Shown here: positions 10,638 through 21,616 of the stretch, piece by piece
Position numbering within the stretch: position 1 is the stretch's first letter
Layout of the letters: the number at the start of each line of letters is the position of its first letter
The notes under the pieces: model-generated
Databases searched by the model: none
The model's input: only the letters and a program-made list of their open reading frames with translations
Told to the model about the DNA's origin: nothing
Translations under genes and position numbers: made by a program
Assembly (NCBI GenBank): GCA_036897485.1
Contig: JAYMTF010000788.1
Location: forward strand, 1-30,214
Source: Pelargonium nanum
Lineage: Eukaryota > Streptophyta > Magnoliopsida > Geraniales > Geraniaceae
Reading direction: 5' to 3'
Length of the DNA: 30,214 nt

Positions 10638-12385
10638 ATGACGAGCAGGATAATGAGCAGAAGCAGAAGCAACGCACCACCACCAACAAATTCGAAACCC
10701 ATGAAAAGATCATCAACATTTCTCCTAAAACAATCCCAACCAATGGTGCCACTCTCAAATCCTAGTCCAAATTACCCAAACCCATCTCCAGTTTTTCCAA
10801 CTCCTCCTCCTACTACCACTTATCAACCAAGAAAATCACCTTTGGCATTGATAGAGTATCCAGCCTCGCCGCAGCTGGTGGTCGGAGAAGAAATCCTCCA
10901 TTTTAGCCACCCGCAACACCCGCTCTCAGAGATCATCCTCCCCGACCTCTTCACCTGCGCCGGCTGCAAGGAGTACGGCTCCGGCAAGCGGTTCTGCTGC
11001 CAGCGCTGCGACTTCCAGCTCCACGACTTCTGTGCCTTGGCTCCTCCGGCCCTCGTCGCCCACCCCTTCCACTGCCAGCACCAACTTGTCTTCTACTCCA
11101 AACCAGGTTTCTTATTTATTTATTTATTTATGTGTTAAATGGTTTTGCCACGTCAGCATGTCACGTCATCCCTGAGTTTAATGATTTTACCCCGTACTTA
11201 TATGAAAGCTTGTTATTTAATGTCCATTTAAGTATATATATCTAAACCTCTCTTAATTTTGTTATTAGAGTCTTATATATAGATTATAATGGCACATAAT
11301 GTGTAATGATTTTAAACTAGAGTAGAACAGCAATATCAATTCGTCCACCTTCTGTTGACACGTGAAACGTGAGCACTTAATGTGCATCATGTTATGTGTA
11401 CAATACACCTTCTATTTTATGAATGCTCAACTCATATATAATAAAGTAGTTTTAATCCGTGAATGATTTGATTTTTATTTTTAAAAAATTAAGGAATTAT
11501 TAGTTAAAAATGTTGTACATTATTTTGTATCATCATGAATATCATGTGTTATAATAATTAACCAGCTCAAGATAAACTAGCTACCTGATTGTAAATATAT
11601 TATTGGTAATGATAATGTTTAACTAACTTTGTAAAACCAAAGGAAGACACTCATTACACACACAAAAAAAAAAAAAAACACTTGTTTTGGGATAGAGATA
11701 ATATTTGTTAAACTTCATGGTTATTGCACTAATTATATGGTGCAAGGTCTATTAAATAAAATAAAATAAAAAGCATTCTTAGGTATAGAAGGGGTTTAGA
11801 CTAATTATATTATATTTTGCTCATTGTAATATATATAGTAAATTTATCTGCTAAATACTAATTATTTTATTTTATTTTTTTTCAGTGAAAGGTGGGATTT
11901 ATCAATCCAAGTGTGATGTATGCGCAAAGCCGAGCAAAGGCTTTGCGTTCCGCTGCAGCGCATGCAGCTTCCAGATGCACCCTTGCTGCGCCATGCTCCC
12001 CGACGAGTATCTTTTCCCGAGCCACCCCCACACGCTCAGGCTGTTGCCGGCAACGACACTCGCCGGAGGACCCGACATCAGTAACGATTTCGCGTGCGGG
12101 GAGTGCAAGAGGAGGCGGTCCGGGAGGGCTTACCGGTGCACGGTCTGTGACTACCATCTGCATGCGGTTTGTGGGAAGGACATGGTGAATGGGCTCAAGG
12201 CTAACGGGATCAAAGGGCGCGAGAAGCCGAGCATGTTCGGGGCGGCGGCTCGGGTGGCGTCTCAGGCGGTGATTGAGTTTCTTGGAGGGTTGATTGAGGG
12301 GCTCGGTGAAGGTGTTGGGCAGGTGCTGGTTCAGAACATAGCTAGAGGTAGGTGCAGCTCTAGAAGATCAAGAAATGATGAATAA
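10638..12385 (+). CDS. DC1 (Cys/His-rich C1) domain protein, VACUOLELESS GAMETOPHYTES-like
   Basis: There are two exons, 10638-11106 and 11886-12385, with a 779-bp GT-AG intron. The CDS is 969 nt (322 aa), and the phase-1 junction restores P-V-K-G in frame. Residues 1-70 are Ser/Pro-rich and look disordered. Three zinc-binding DC1 modules follow: about 88-132 (CxxC at 107/110, CxxC at 121/124, H129, C132), about 142-191 (CxxC at 166/169 and 180/183, H188) and about 203-252 (CxxC at 227/230 and 241/244, H249, C252). A Gly-rich amphipathic tail ends in Arg/Ser. The intron falls inside the second module, so both exons are needed to build it. Plant DC1 proteins are linked to reproduction and stress signalling, but the ligand of this one cannot be told from sequence. 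I see no signal peptide or membrane span. Confidence 0.88.
11107..11885 (+). other. Intron of the DC1 gene
   Basis: The 779-bp intron runs from CAG|GTTTCT to a T-rich tract ending TTTTTTCAG. It is strongly AT-rich, contrasting with the GC-rich exons, and carries a TTTA tetranucleotide run just after the donor (about 11111-11130) and an A-run near 11665. No nested gene is visible. Confidence 0.85.
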
Positions 12386-12664
12386 AATAGAATTAATAAT
12401 ATTTATGATCAAGAATTCAAGATCATGCTTTGGAGTGCTTCAACTAAGTTAGGTGATTAGAACTATTATTGTGTTTTGTTAATTATTCTATTATATGTAA
12501 TTGTTTAGGCTGATGAATTTCTGGGAATGATGGGCTACATGGTGAACATCAAGGTTGGATGTGAGAAGCCAATTATTTATTTATTTATTGTATGTTTGTG
12601 AGATATATTGTACAAAATAATTGAATTATTCTCTTTATAATTGTTTAAAATTTAATTTGTGAAG

Positions 12665-12830
12665 CTGTGCTCCATAGTATGGGGCTGGACCAAGTGATTT
12701 AAGCATTTCGAATTTTTTCCAAGGTGTCAAATTCGAATATTTGAGTTTAAAGAGAAGAGCTACTTCTATTTAGTTATTCGAGTCTGGGGCCGGTTGGATG
12801 GTTTTAGGAAATGTATGTATTCGGCAGTGG
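12665..12830 (+). mobile_element. Possible degenerate SINE
   Basis: An A-box-like segment (GGACCAAGTGATTTAAG, about 12686-12702) is followed about 30 bp later by an AATTCGAAT B-box-like core (about 12730-12738). That is the spacing of tRNA-derived plant SINEs. No target-site duplication was identified and the limits are approximate. Confidence 0.35.
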
Positions 12831-13609
12831 ATCATGTTTTATGTGTAGGATTATTTAATCTGTATTTTTTCAAATTTATATGACCCGATCCTACAAAATT
12901 TTGGATTGAGTTTAGTATTGTGAATCACTTGGGTTGTTTTTAGCTTGTAATATTAAATAAACAAAAGAAATCTTTTGATGCTGATGTCCGCACACAATCA
13001 ATCAACAGCTAGCAAATTGAGATCGTTGAAAAGACATCAAATATTCCCTTCAGAATTTTATATAGTTTGCTTAATTTGCATGTTAATTATTTCCAAAAAC
13101 TATATATAAAGCTGCATGCATAATTATTTGTAAGGGCAAAAAGAAGAAAATATTCAATTGATATTAGATGCTTTGTTCTTCCCACTACTGATCACTCCCT
13201 CTTCTCTCCCTCCATTTTCATATTCTGTAAATACTCGGGGCACAAAGTTAAATGCACATAGTGATATGTCAACAAAAAGTGACTTGATAATCTACTAAAC
13301 TCTTATAATCATATACTATATGTACTTTTAATATTAGATGAATAATCTCATCTGAGTTTTATCAATAAATGAAACCTAAATATTAAAGAATAACTAATTA
13401 TCAGAAATTAAAAAAATATAGTCATAATAGCTCTCTGGCTCAAGGATATGGAAAAGGGGTTCTAGAAAAGGTGTAGAAGAAAAGTAATTCAACGTATGTG
13501 ATGCTGCACGAAAAATTATTATAAGTTCACACGTTGCTCCCTGAGTGCAACTACATGGAAACTCGTCCAAACAAAGGCCTCTCAAGAATTCAACTCGTAT
13601 GAGGTTCCA

Positions 13610-13740
13610 ACACCATGGCAAGGGAAGCCACGGTGGCTATGCTAAGGAAAGAGAAACCAATATGATAATGCCAATGAGAGAAGCCAAGATGGAAATGCCA
13701 AGGAGAGAGAGGCCAAAATTGACAAGACCAAGGGAGAGGT
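13610..13740 (+). repeat. Imperfect purine-rich repeat
   Basis: Words of the type ATGCCAA(T/G)GAGAGA, AAGCCAAGATGG and AGGCCAAAA recur with a rough 20-24 bp rhythm, followed by a TTCTCGTTC-type run up to about 13780. It is open over most of its length but has no recognisable protein. It looks like a decayed minisatellite. Confidence 0.4.
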
Positions 13741-14838
13741 GCTTTGAGGCTTTGTCTCCGTTCTCGTTCTCGTTCTTATTCTCACGTCTGATGCGTGTAT
13801 TCTGGTTGATCTCATTCTCACGCTTAATGTGAGGTCCCCGTTATTTGGTGTGTTGTCTTAAAGGTCACAGATTCCAGACACCCTAACTCGACGCTCCTCG
13901 ACATTAGACATTCGTATTACATAGAAAGACTTGAGATTTAGAGAATAGCACCTAAAATCATTCTCTGGCATCTGGACAAGATGACAAACTACAACTATTG
14001 TGTTTTGTTGGCCATCATAAACAAACACTTCAGCATGTATAAAAATTAATAATAATGTCCCAATAGTAGAAATGTTTATTAGACAAATCCATCTACATAT
14101 ATAAAAATTTACTAGGTGCATGCCTTTGAATGATCCTCGTTAAGTTTACAACTTTCCTTTCCTTCATATGTGTCACTTCTTGTATTTAGTTTACAGGAGA
14201 AAATTAAACACCCAGAAAAAAAAAGTTAAAAAAAAATCTCTGGAAACAGGAAAGTAGAGAACTGAAATGTTCTCCGCATCACATACTCTCTATACTATAG
14301 TGATTGGCATCAATTTCCTTTCTTGTTTTCAAGGGAAAATTGAAAAGAGTGAAAGAGAAAACGTTGCTTCAATTACTGACCTATGAAATATTCCAACGCT
14401 TTCTTCAATTAGGTATGTGGATTCTTCTACCTATTTTTTTCTACATTTTTTGTCAATTGCTCTTCATTTTTTCTACTTGAGCCCTTCTCTTTTTATTTTG
14501 TCCCTTGCAACAACAAAATAATTTGAAATTTCCCCAATTTGTTGCTTTGCTGAATCTTCCTTTCTCCCCCAAATGTTCAGTTAAAATTTGAAGTTTTTTT
14601 ATGAATGGACAATTTATAATTAGATTTAGGGAATGGTGGAAATATTGAAGATTCTTTTCTTTCTGCTAAAAGCAAAATTGCTTTGTTTACTTTGTATGAG
14701 ATAATTGTAAACATGTTCTTAAAATATAAGTAACTATTTGCTTTGTTTATTGCTACTATTTTTTTTGCCATGGATACAAAACATAACTTATTAGCTTATT
14801 ACAAAGATTAGAGTTATTTATGTGCTGATGAGATGTGA

Positions 14839-17268
14839 TTAACGCCCGCGTTCCAATCCTAGCATCACATGATCTCTGAGACTGTCATAATCTGTTGTAT
14901 TAGTATTATGAGATTCCGTTGGTTGTTCCAGCAAATGATCCGTGAAACTGAGCCTGTGTTCAATCCATGGATGCTTCTTAGGATGTCTTAGACCCTCCAG
15001 TTCCATGGTCACTTCCTTCATTGTTGGCCTTTCGTCCCCATTCATGTGTAAGCATCTCCTGGCTAACTCTGCAACTTCATTGAGTTGCTTGTCGTTACCT
15101 TCTCGGACTACCCGACTATCCAGAATCTTAGCGAGGGTATGTGATTTCATTGACGACACGAAATACAATGCCAAGTTTCTTTCATCAAGCGGTCTTTCTA
15201 ATGAGATTGCCTTCTTTCCTGTTAAGAGCTCCACGAGCACTACTCCAAAACTATAAACATCACTCTTTTCGGTTAAACTGCTTGTGAGGAAGTATTCTGG
15301 ATCTAAGTATCCCATTGTCCCTTGTACCAATGTGCTTAGCTGAGTGTGATCGAGGGGAACCAACCTGGAAGCCCCAAAATCTGATACTTTAGCCCTGTAG
15401 TTACTGTCCAAAAGAATATTTGTGGACTTGATGTCTCGGTGAATGATTGGTGGAGAAGCTGCAGAATGCAAATAGGCGAGAGCTCCTGCAGTTTCTGCTG
15501 CTATCCTCAACCGATCTTCCCAAGAAAGTAATAAAGTATTGCCTTCATCGTGAATATGGTGGTAAAGAGTGTCATTGGTGATGAACTCGTATACAAGTAA
15601 AGGAACTTCAGTTTCTAGGCAACATCCCAATAGTTTCACCACATTCTTGTGGTTAATTTGGGAGAGAATCACTACCTCGTTGATGAATTGCTCGATTTGG
15701 CTCTTATCAACTATTCTTGACTTCTTAATAGCAACCATTCTTTGGTCTGATAGAACTCCCCTGTAGACAGTACCATAACCTCCTTGACCAACCACCTGGT
15801 TCTCATCAAAGTTCTTGGTTGCCTTTTTGAGCTCGTCTGCTGTGAATATCTTTGTAGTCTCCACAGGTCGACGTCGCTCATGTGAGAAAAGTTGCTGCTG
15901 TAACAGAAAACCTCCATTTTGTTTGAAGAAAGTTTCTTTGAGTATGATGTGGTTTCTTTTCTTCAAACCCCAGTATATCCAAGAACAAGTAATTAGTAGA
16001 AACAAGATCCCTAGGCCAATCCCTAAGTTAGTAAACATTATGATTAACGTCAGTTATGAATATTGGCATGGAATCATATATAAAGGACAAAACTATATGA
16101 AGAGATTATAGGAATTACCTATAGTAACTTCTAGGACTGGAAATTGTTTTTGTGAAGGTATGCAACGAATTCCATCTTTGTCACCCTCGTCAATAGCTCC
16201 GGGTGGACATGTACAAAAGAAACTGCCTGGTGTGTTGTTGCATATTCCCTCACAAGTATTGCTTTTTGGATCAGCACACTCATCAATATCTGCTACCATA
16301 TTGTTATTGTCGAGAACATAATATTAGTTTCAGATTATTTACATATTTTCCCTTAAAACATAGAGTTATGGTTTTGCAATTGAGGAGTATATCGTACCTT
16401 GGCATCCATTAGGGAGATAAGGGTTGCCTTGATAGCCTTCTTTGCAATAGCAGCGATATCCGGGACCATTGGTTGAGTTAGAGCAGATACTGTTTTTTCC
16501 ACAAGAATAAGAAACTGAATTCTCCTTGGCTTCTTCACAGCTTTCTAGGCCAGCAACCCAATCTACCACAACTGGTGAGACAATTTTATTCTGAAAACTT
16601 AGTGCTGAATTATTTCTGAAATTCCAGAGATCAGATATAGTGAAATTGAACTGGTCTTGATCTGCAAGGAATGCATAGCTGCATGGATTATAATCCCAGG
16701 ACTCGGTATGGTTGTTGTAAGTTCCTAACTTCACGTCCAATATATTAAGACCCTTGGGTATGGAAGTTTGGCAGCAGCCTATACCAGAACAAGAGCCTTC
16801 ACTAGCGTCTGAAGAGTTCATACAAAGAGAAACACACCCACTCCGGAACATTGTGCCTGTGTTGCCATACATGAAAGCACTTGTATCACAGCCAATAGCT
16901 GTAAATCTGTTTCTAGTGTCAGACAAGGTGTAAATTGGACCGAGTGTGATATTTTGGTTGAACTGATCAGAGATTGATCCTGACTTGCTGTAACATTGGT
17001 AAGTAACAAATGAGGTGATGGTCAATTGCCCTTCCAATGATATGTCCATAATGGGCGTGTTGTTTAAGAACACCATTGGAGGGTCATAAGTTCTGTTGCA
17101 TATCAATTGATGTCCATCTTCTTTGAAACACCTTCGATCTCCAACTCCAAATGGGTAAGGGATGCTAAGGTTGCCGCATGTTTCTTGGCACCCTGGTTTG
17201 GCTTGTGGAGAGATCAATGCTGCTACCGGGCAGAGGAAGATTACATGAAGCAATACAAACCAGTGCAT
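14839..17268 (-). CDS. Wall-associated receptor kinase-like protein, copy 1
   Basis: Plasma-membrane receptor kinase of the WAK/WAKL family, expected to sense pectin or wall fragments outside and phosphorylate Ser/Thr inside. Three exons are inferred: 17268-16398, 16289-16119 and 16022-14839, 741 aa, all junctions phase 1. A signal peptide (about 1-22) is followed by GUB_WAK ([11 protein letters not shown]), a WAK-associated cysteine region, an EGF module ending NPYLPNGCQ, then a calcium-binding EGF (DIDECAD) encoded by exon 2. The membrane helix is about 349-366. The kinase has GQGGYG (426-431), catalytic Lys447, alphaC Glu463, HRD (542-544) and DFG (562-564), so it should be an active RD kinase. 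It is the most divergent intact member of the array: its activation segment ([14 protein letters not shown]) and its C-terminal tail differ from the other copies. Head-to-tail tandem context supports origin by local duplication. Confidence 0.92.
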
Positions 17269-18387
17269 TGATGCTTCCTTTCTGGTACGTTCTTAATTCT
17301 TTTCTTCTTTGTTTGTTGAAGAGGAAGCATGGATGTTCTCTTGGATTTCATGCTGTTTATATGATGCTCTGAAGATCCAGCAAGGATACTGCTTCTTTTT
17401 GTCTCTTTGCGTAGCTAAACATCGAGTCTATCAGCACTAGAAAAAAACAATTAGGTTGAGGTTTTTGGATTTATTTGGGGTTAGGATATATTCTTGTCTT
17501 CAATCCCTTGTATATTTGGCGCCGGCCCAATAGTAATATACCTCAGAGGAAGCTTTGATTAATGTGATTGAAATAATTGGTCAGACAGCATAAAAAAAGT
17601 TTGTGACTTTAAGGAAAATATAAGAAAAGAAGCTGGGCCACCTGTTACATTTTTTGAGGTTTCAAATAGGAGCTATCTTGTGATCTTCATCAAGATTGCA
17701 AAATATTACTTTCTGTCCCAAGAAAAGGTGTAACCAAATTTACAGTTTCTTATGTCATTCCAGGTACAGCTGCAGCAGGGGCAATTCCAACTCATTCCAA
17801 GAAACAAGCAAGTGAAGGGAACTTAGTTACTGGCAGAGCAATTGGCTATATATTATTACATGGGCGTGCGTTAAGTGGATTGGCCAAGCCATGGCGTATT
17901 ATAGCATTAATCAACAGTCGTTTGGAGGTTGCTGGCAGAGTAAGCAAAGCTATATCCATTTAGGCTAACCACTTCTTTTTTATCTGCATGTTGCTGTTTT
18001 CTCGAAGACAATTCCATTTATTTTACATACTTCATTGATTAGGAATTTGCACAAGTGTTTGCCAGATACTTATGCATCTTGAATCTTGAATTTACCTGGA
18101 TCGTACTATAGTTTTGCATCAAAATATATCATCAGGAATACATGTCTTTTACTGCGCTATCAATCATGAATACATTACAACTCCATAGAATACAAGGCCA
18201 TATACATCATATGAAGCATAAACGGTTACATCATGTTAGAACAACATACCTTAATTCTAGCTGCTTGGGAACTGACAATGATTCAAAGTCAAATGCTCCC
18301 ACTGAGTAATTGTTTGATTTGCCTATTGTTCGCATTTTGCATTATTGACCAAGTGCCTAGTCTCATGACTGTTTTGCCTTTGAATAT
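17269..18387. other. Spacer between WAK copies 1 and 2
   Basis: This holds the promoter of copy 1 and the 3' flank of copy 2. A minus-strand TATAAAC at 17355-17361 lies about 87 bp upstream of the copy 1 start. A Met-less open frame of 97 codons on the plus strand (17670-17960) has no recognised product. Confidence 0.5.
17355..17361 (-). promoter_or_regulatory. Candidate TATA box of WAK copy 1
   Basis: The minus strand reads TATAAAC about 87 bp upstream of the start codon at 17268, giving a 5' UTR of roughly 50-60 nt. Motif and position only. Confidence 0.35.
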
Positions 18388-20713
18388 TTAGTTGTTGGGC
18401 ATCAATGGTGATTCAATGTCAAAAGATGGCGGCTGGCCCTTCGGAACACTTGCATTCATAGGAAAATGGTCTGATGATTCATCAAGCAGCTGCTCCTTAT
18501 CAGTGTCATTTTGCTGAGCCCGGAAACTCTGGTTGAGTTTCATCAAACTGGCAAGCTGCTCAGCTACTTCCTTCATGGTTGGTCTTTTTATACCACTTCC
18601 ATTTAGGCATCTCTTCGCGAGCTCTGCAACTTCTTGTATCTCCTCTTTCTCAGCTTCATCACTAAGACCGAATCCCAAAATGGCGAAGAGGTTTTCGTTT
18701 TCAGCTGAAGAAATGAAATACTGAATGAAGTTTCGTTTATCTCCCGATCTTTCTGTGGATGTAGGCTTCTCCCCTGTTAAGAGTTCCATGAGGACAACGC
18801 CGAAGCTATACACATCACTCTTCTCAGTCAAGATACCCGTCATCAGATATTCCGGATCAAGATAGCCTAAAGTTCCCTGCACATATGTTCCTATAACAGC
18901 TTCTCCGGGTGAAATCAATACAGAATCCCCAAAATCGGAGACTTTTGCTGTGTAATTATCATCTAAAAGTATGTTCATAGACTTGATATCTCTGTGAATG
19001 ATTGGTGGGTCTGCTAGAGAATGCAAGTAGTCAAAAGCAAGTGCAGACTCTGCAGCTACTCTCAACCGGTTCTTCCATGACTGTAAACTAGTAGACTTGT
19101 TCTTGTCATGGATGTGCTGAAAAAGAGTTCCATTTGAAACATATTCATAAACCAACATGGGAACTTTGGTCTCTAAACACAATCCCAAGAGCTTGACCAC
19201 ATTCTTGTGGTTGACCTGCGAAACAGTGGCGATTTCGCGATACAAGTTTGTGCTTACTCCAATCTTGTTCTCGTCCTTGGGCTTCTTGACTGCAATCCGA
19301 AGGTTACCCTCCAAAACTCCTTTGTAAACAGAGCCAAAACCGCCCTCACCGAGCAAATGAGCATTGTCGTAATTATTGGTTGCCTTGTCCAGCTCGGCCT
19401 CGCTGAAGATCCTTACTCGTTGGTGCTTCAACATCATGCCACCATTTTTTATGAAGTTCCTCTCTTTCCTTTTCCTTTTGCATAGAATGAAGATCAAAAG
19501 ATTGATTATCACAGCGGTAGTGGCTGATCCAACAACTGCAAGAAATGAAAGACAAGCAAGCCAATTAGTAACCTTGCTGGTTGTCAAGTGGACACATACA
19601 ATTTGAAGAGAAACTTTACCTGCAATGATTTTGACAGCACGAACCGGGCGGCAAGAAACTTTACCATCACCCTCCATGCCAAATGGGCACTGGCATGTGT
19701 AATTACCATTCGTGTTCTTGCAGCTTCCATGGCAAGGATACTTCTCTCGCGGTTCATTGCACTCGTTAATGTCTGTTCAGTAACTCGTAGAATTAGCTAG
19801 CAGTGAAGAACAAGAACGAGATTTGGACTTTTGAGAGTTGGTCATTACCTTGGCATCCTTGTGAGAGATATGGGTTTCCAATATAATTGCCTTGCTTGCA
19901 CTTGCAGTAGTAGCCGAGGGAGTTTTCAGAGTAGACACACCGGGCGTTGGGACCACAGGCAGCTCCACAATCCTTGCGCCGAGAGACCACCCAATCAAGA
20001 ACCACAGGACGGCTAAAATACAGAGGAGTTGTGCTGTTGAGATCAATGTCTGATAAATCCAAAGACTCTGCTTCTGCCAAGAACCCGTAACTGCAAGGAT
20101 GAAAACTAGAATAAGTAGTGTGGTTACTTATACTCTTGACTTCAATGTCCAGCGTCTTGACGTGCTTGGGGAGCGGGGACTGGCAGCATCCGATTCCCGA
20201 GCAAGAGCTCTCGTTGCTGAAAATCTGAGGCTCGCTGCAGAAGGAGTTGCATCCGCTCATAAACCTCCCGCCAGGCTCGCGCATAAGTGCCATGATGTCG
20301 CAGCCAACTGCTGTGAACTTGTTGCGGGTGGCGGAGAATGTGAAAGGCGTGCCTTCCAAGTACAGGCTCTGGTTGAAATGATTGTCTTCCCCGGATCCAT
20401 CATAGCAATCAAATGCTGAATAGATGCTGACCTTCATGGAGCTGTCGTGGACCGACACGCTGAGGACAGGAATGTTGGAAAGCAGAAGCTCAGGAGGAGA
20501 AGTGGCTGTGCGGCTGCAATTCAAGAAAAAGGACTCGTTCTTGGCACACTTGGGATCATCAATTCCAAACGGGTAAGGAACACTGATGTTCCCGCACATG
20601 TTGTTGCACTTGGATTTGGCAAATTGTACTGCTGAATGTGTTGATGGGAGTGTCATTTGCCAAAAAAGCCACAACAACAGCACCCACTTTTGCAGGTTAG
20701 CCTCCATTTTCAT
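18388..20713 (-). CDS. Wall-associated receptor kinase-like protein, copy 2
   Basis: Three exons are inferred: 20713-19849, 19772-19620 and 19535-18388, 721 aa, phase-1 junctions as in its neighbours. A signal peptide (about 1-28) precedes GUB_WAK (CGNISVPYPFGIDD), a cysteine-rich WAK region with CSGIGCC, an EGF module ending GNPYLSQGCQ, and an EGF_CA module (DINEC) in exon 2. The membrane helix is about 340-358, followed by a KRKRK stop-transfer run. The kinase shows GEGGFG (402-407), Lys423, HRD (520-522) and DFG (540-542) with GTLGYLDPEY, so it is an intact RD kinase. DFG is followed by Asp-Ser where the paralogs have Ala-Ser. The second intron (19619-19536) is only 84 nt, divisible by three and free of stops in frame, so its retention would add 28 residues just outside the membrane. 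An alternative start two codons downstream (MEAN) is possible. Confidence 0.92.
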
Positions 20714-20980
20714 ATCCTCCTAGCTAACCTTCATTTTCTTGTTTTTGGTGTGCACATAACAATCTATAGTAAACACATGATTGCATTTGCAATGAGAGAG
20801 AGAGAGAGGAGATAGAGTTGAGCAATTGGTCTCCCTGTAAAGAAGCTATTGGTAATTCTGTGTTGGTTCTAAAATACTAGTATACAAATCAAAAGTTGGT
20901 TAATCATTAGTTTTAAAGAAGAAAGTATATATTCCGATAATATTAAATTTAATCCACATGTTAGGCAGATGGCACTAATG

Positions 20981-21005
20981 CTTTTCTTTTCTTTTCTTTT
21001 CTTTT
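20981..21005. repeat. (CTTTT)5 microsatellite
   Basis: Five uninterrupted CTTTT units. Confidence 0.9.
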
Positions 21006-21229
21006 TTCATAATTCAATTGCCTGGAAAGTGCTAAAGAGTAAAAGATTAGCAGCTGTGGCTATAATAATAAAAATTATTTTTTGATAAATTGAAAGCCAC
21101 ATGGTGTGTTTATTTACTTTATAGTTTATACCTTCAAAGCTCAAAGACATACCAAACTGCAGAAACAGCTAAGAAACTTCCCAATTCAAATCTTCAGGTT
21201 ACCACTCATTTTCTTGATGGTTTTCAATA

Positions 21230-21340
21230 CTCCTTTTCTCAAAATGAGTGTAAATTTTAATAAAAAAAATTGTTCAAAAATAGGTGTCCATTTTTCTAGG
21301 AAATGTACAACTCTTAATTTTTACACTCATTTTGGAATAT
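21230..21340. mobile_element. Stowaway-like (Tc1/mariner) MITE
   Basis: The core 21240-21334 starts CAAAATGAGTGTAAA and ends with the inverted TTTACACTCATTTTG, so it can fold into a hairpin of about 95 bp. On the left it is preceded by TA and CTCC, as in Stowaway elements (TA target, CTCCCTCCG-type ends); the right outer end is decayed. The internal part, from about 21275 rightwards, recurs at 24552-24610 with about 90% identity. Confidence 0.7.
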
Positions 21341-21616
21341 TTGTTTTTGTCCATTCAGACCAGTTGCACCAGTTAAGTCCAGTGTAAATAGGAGCAGAAC
21401 TTGGATGTGGCAGATGCAAAGCAGCAAAGGTATCACAGGTAATTCAATACATTCATTTTAATTATATTCAAATGCCTTTAGATTAAGAAACACTCCATCA
21501 AGGGAGTTTAATGCATTACAAATTCATAAGATATATAACATAAATATGTCAGGTTTTCCAAGAGGCATGATACATACACATATTCATATAGTTTTATTAC
21601 AAACCTCACACTTTCT

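Larger units (their letters stand above)
12386..14838. other. Intergenic region between the DC1 gene and the WAK array
   Basis: No gene is supported. AATAAA overlapping the DC1 stop codon, and TTTA runs near 12575-12590, belong to the DC1 3' region. The stretch holds a possible SINE (12665-12830) and an imperfect purine-rich repeat (13610-13740). The rest, including 13860-14830, is AT-rich without visible content. Confidence 0.5.
20714..21616. other. Spacer between WAK copies 2 and 3
   Basis: This contains the promoter of copy 2, including a GA-run at about 20791-20810 (a pyrimidine patch on the coding strand), a CTTTT microsatellite, a Stowaway-like MITE and the 3' flank of copy 3. No gene is seen. 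Confidence 0.55.

Noticed and set aside
11882-12163. Minus-strand open frames opposite DC1 exon 2
   Set aside because: Shadow frames of a GC-rich coding exon; the plus strand carries the spaced Cys/His zinc motifs.
17430-17450. CACTAGAAAAAAAC resembling a CACTA terminus upstream of WAK copy 1
   Set aside because: No partner end, no subterminal motifs and no target-site duplication, so it is a chance match.
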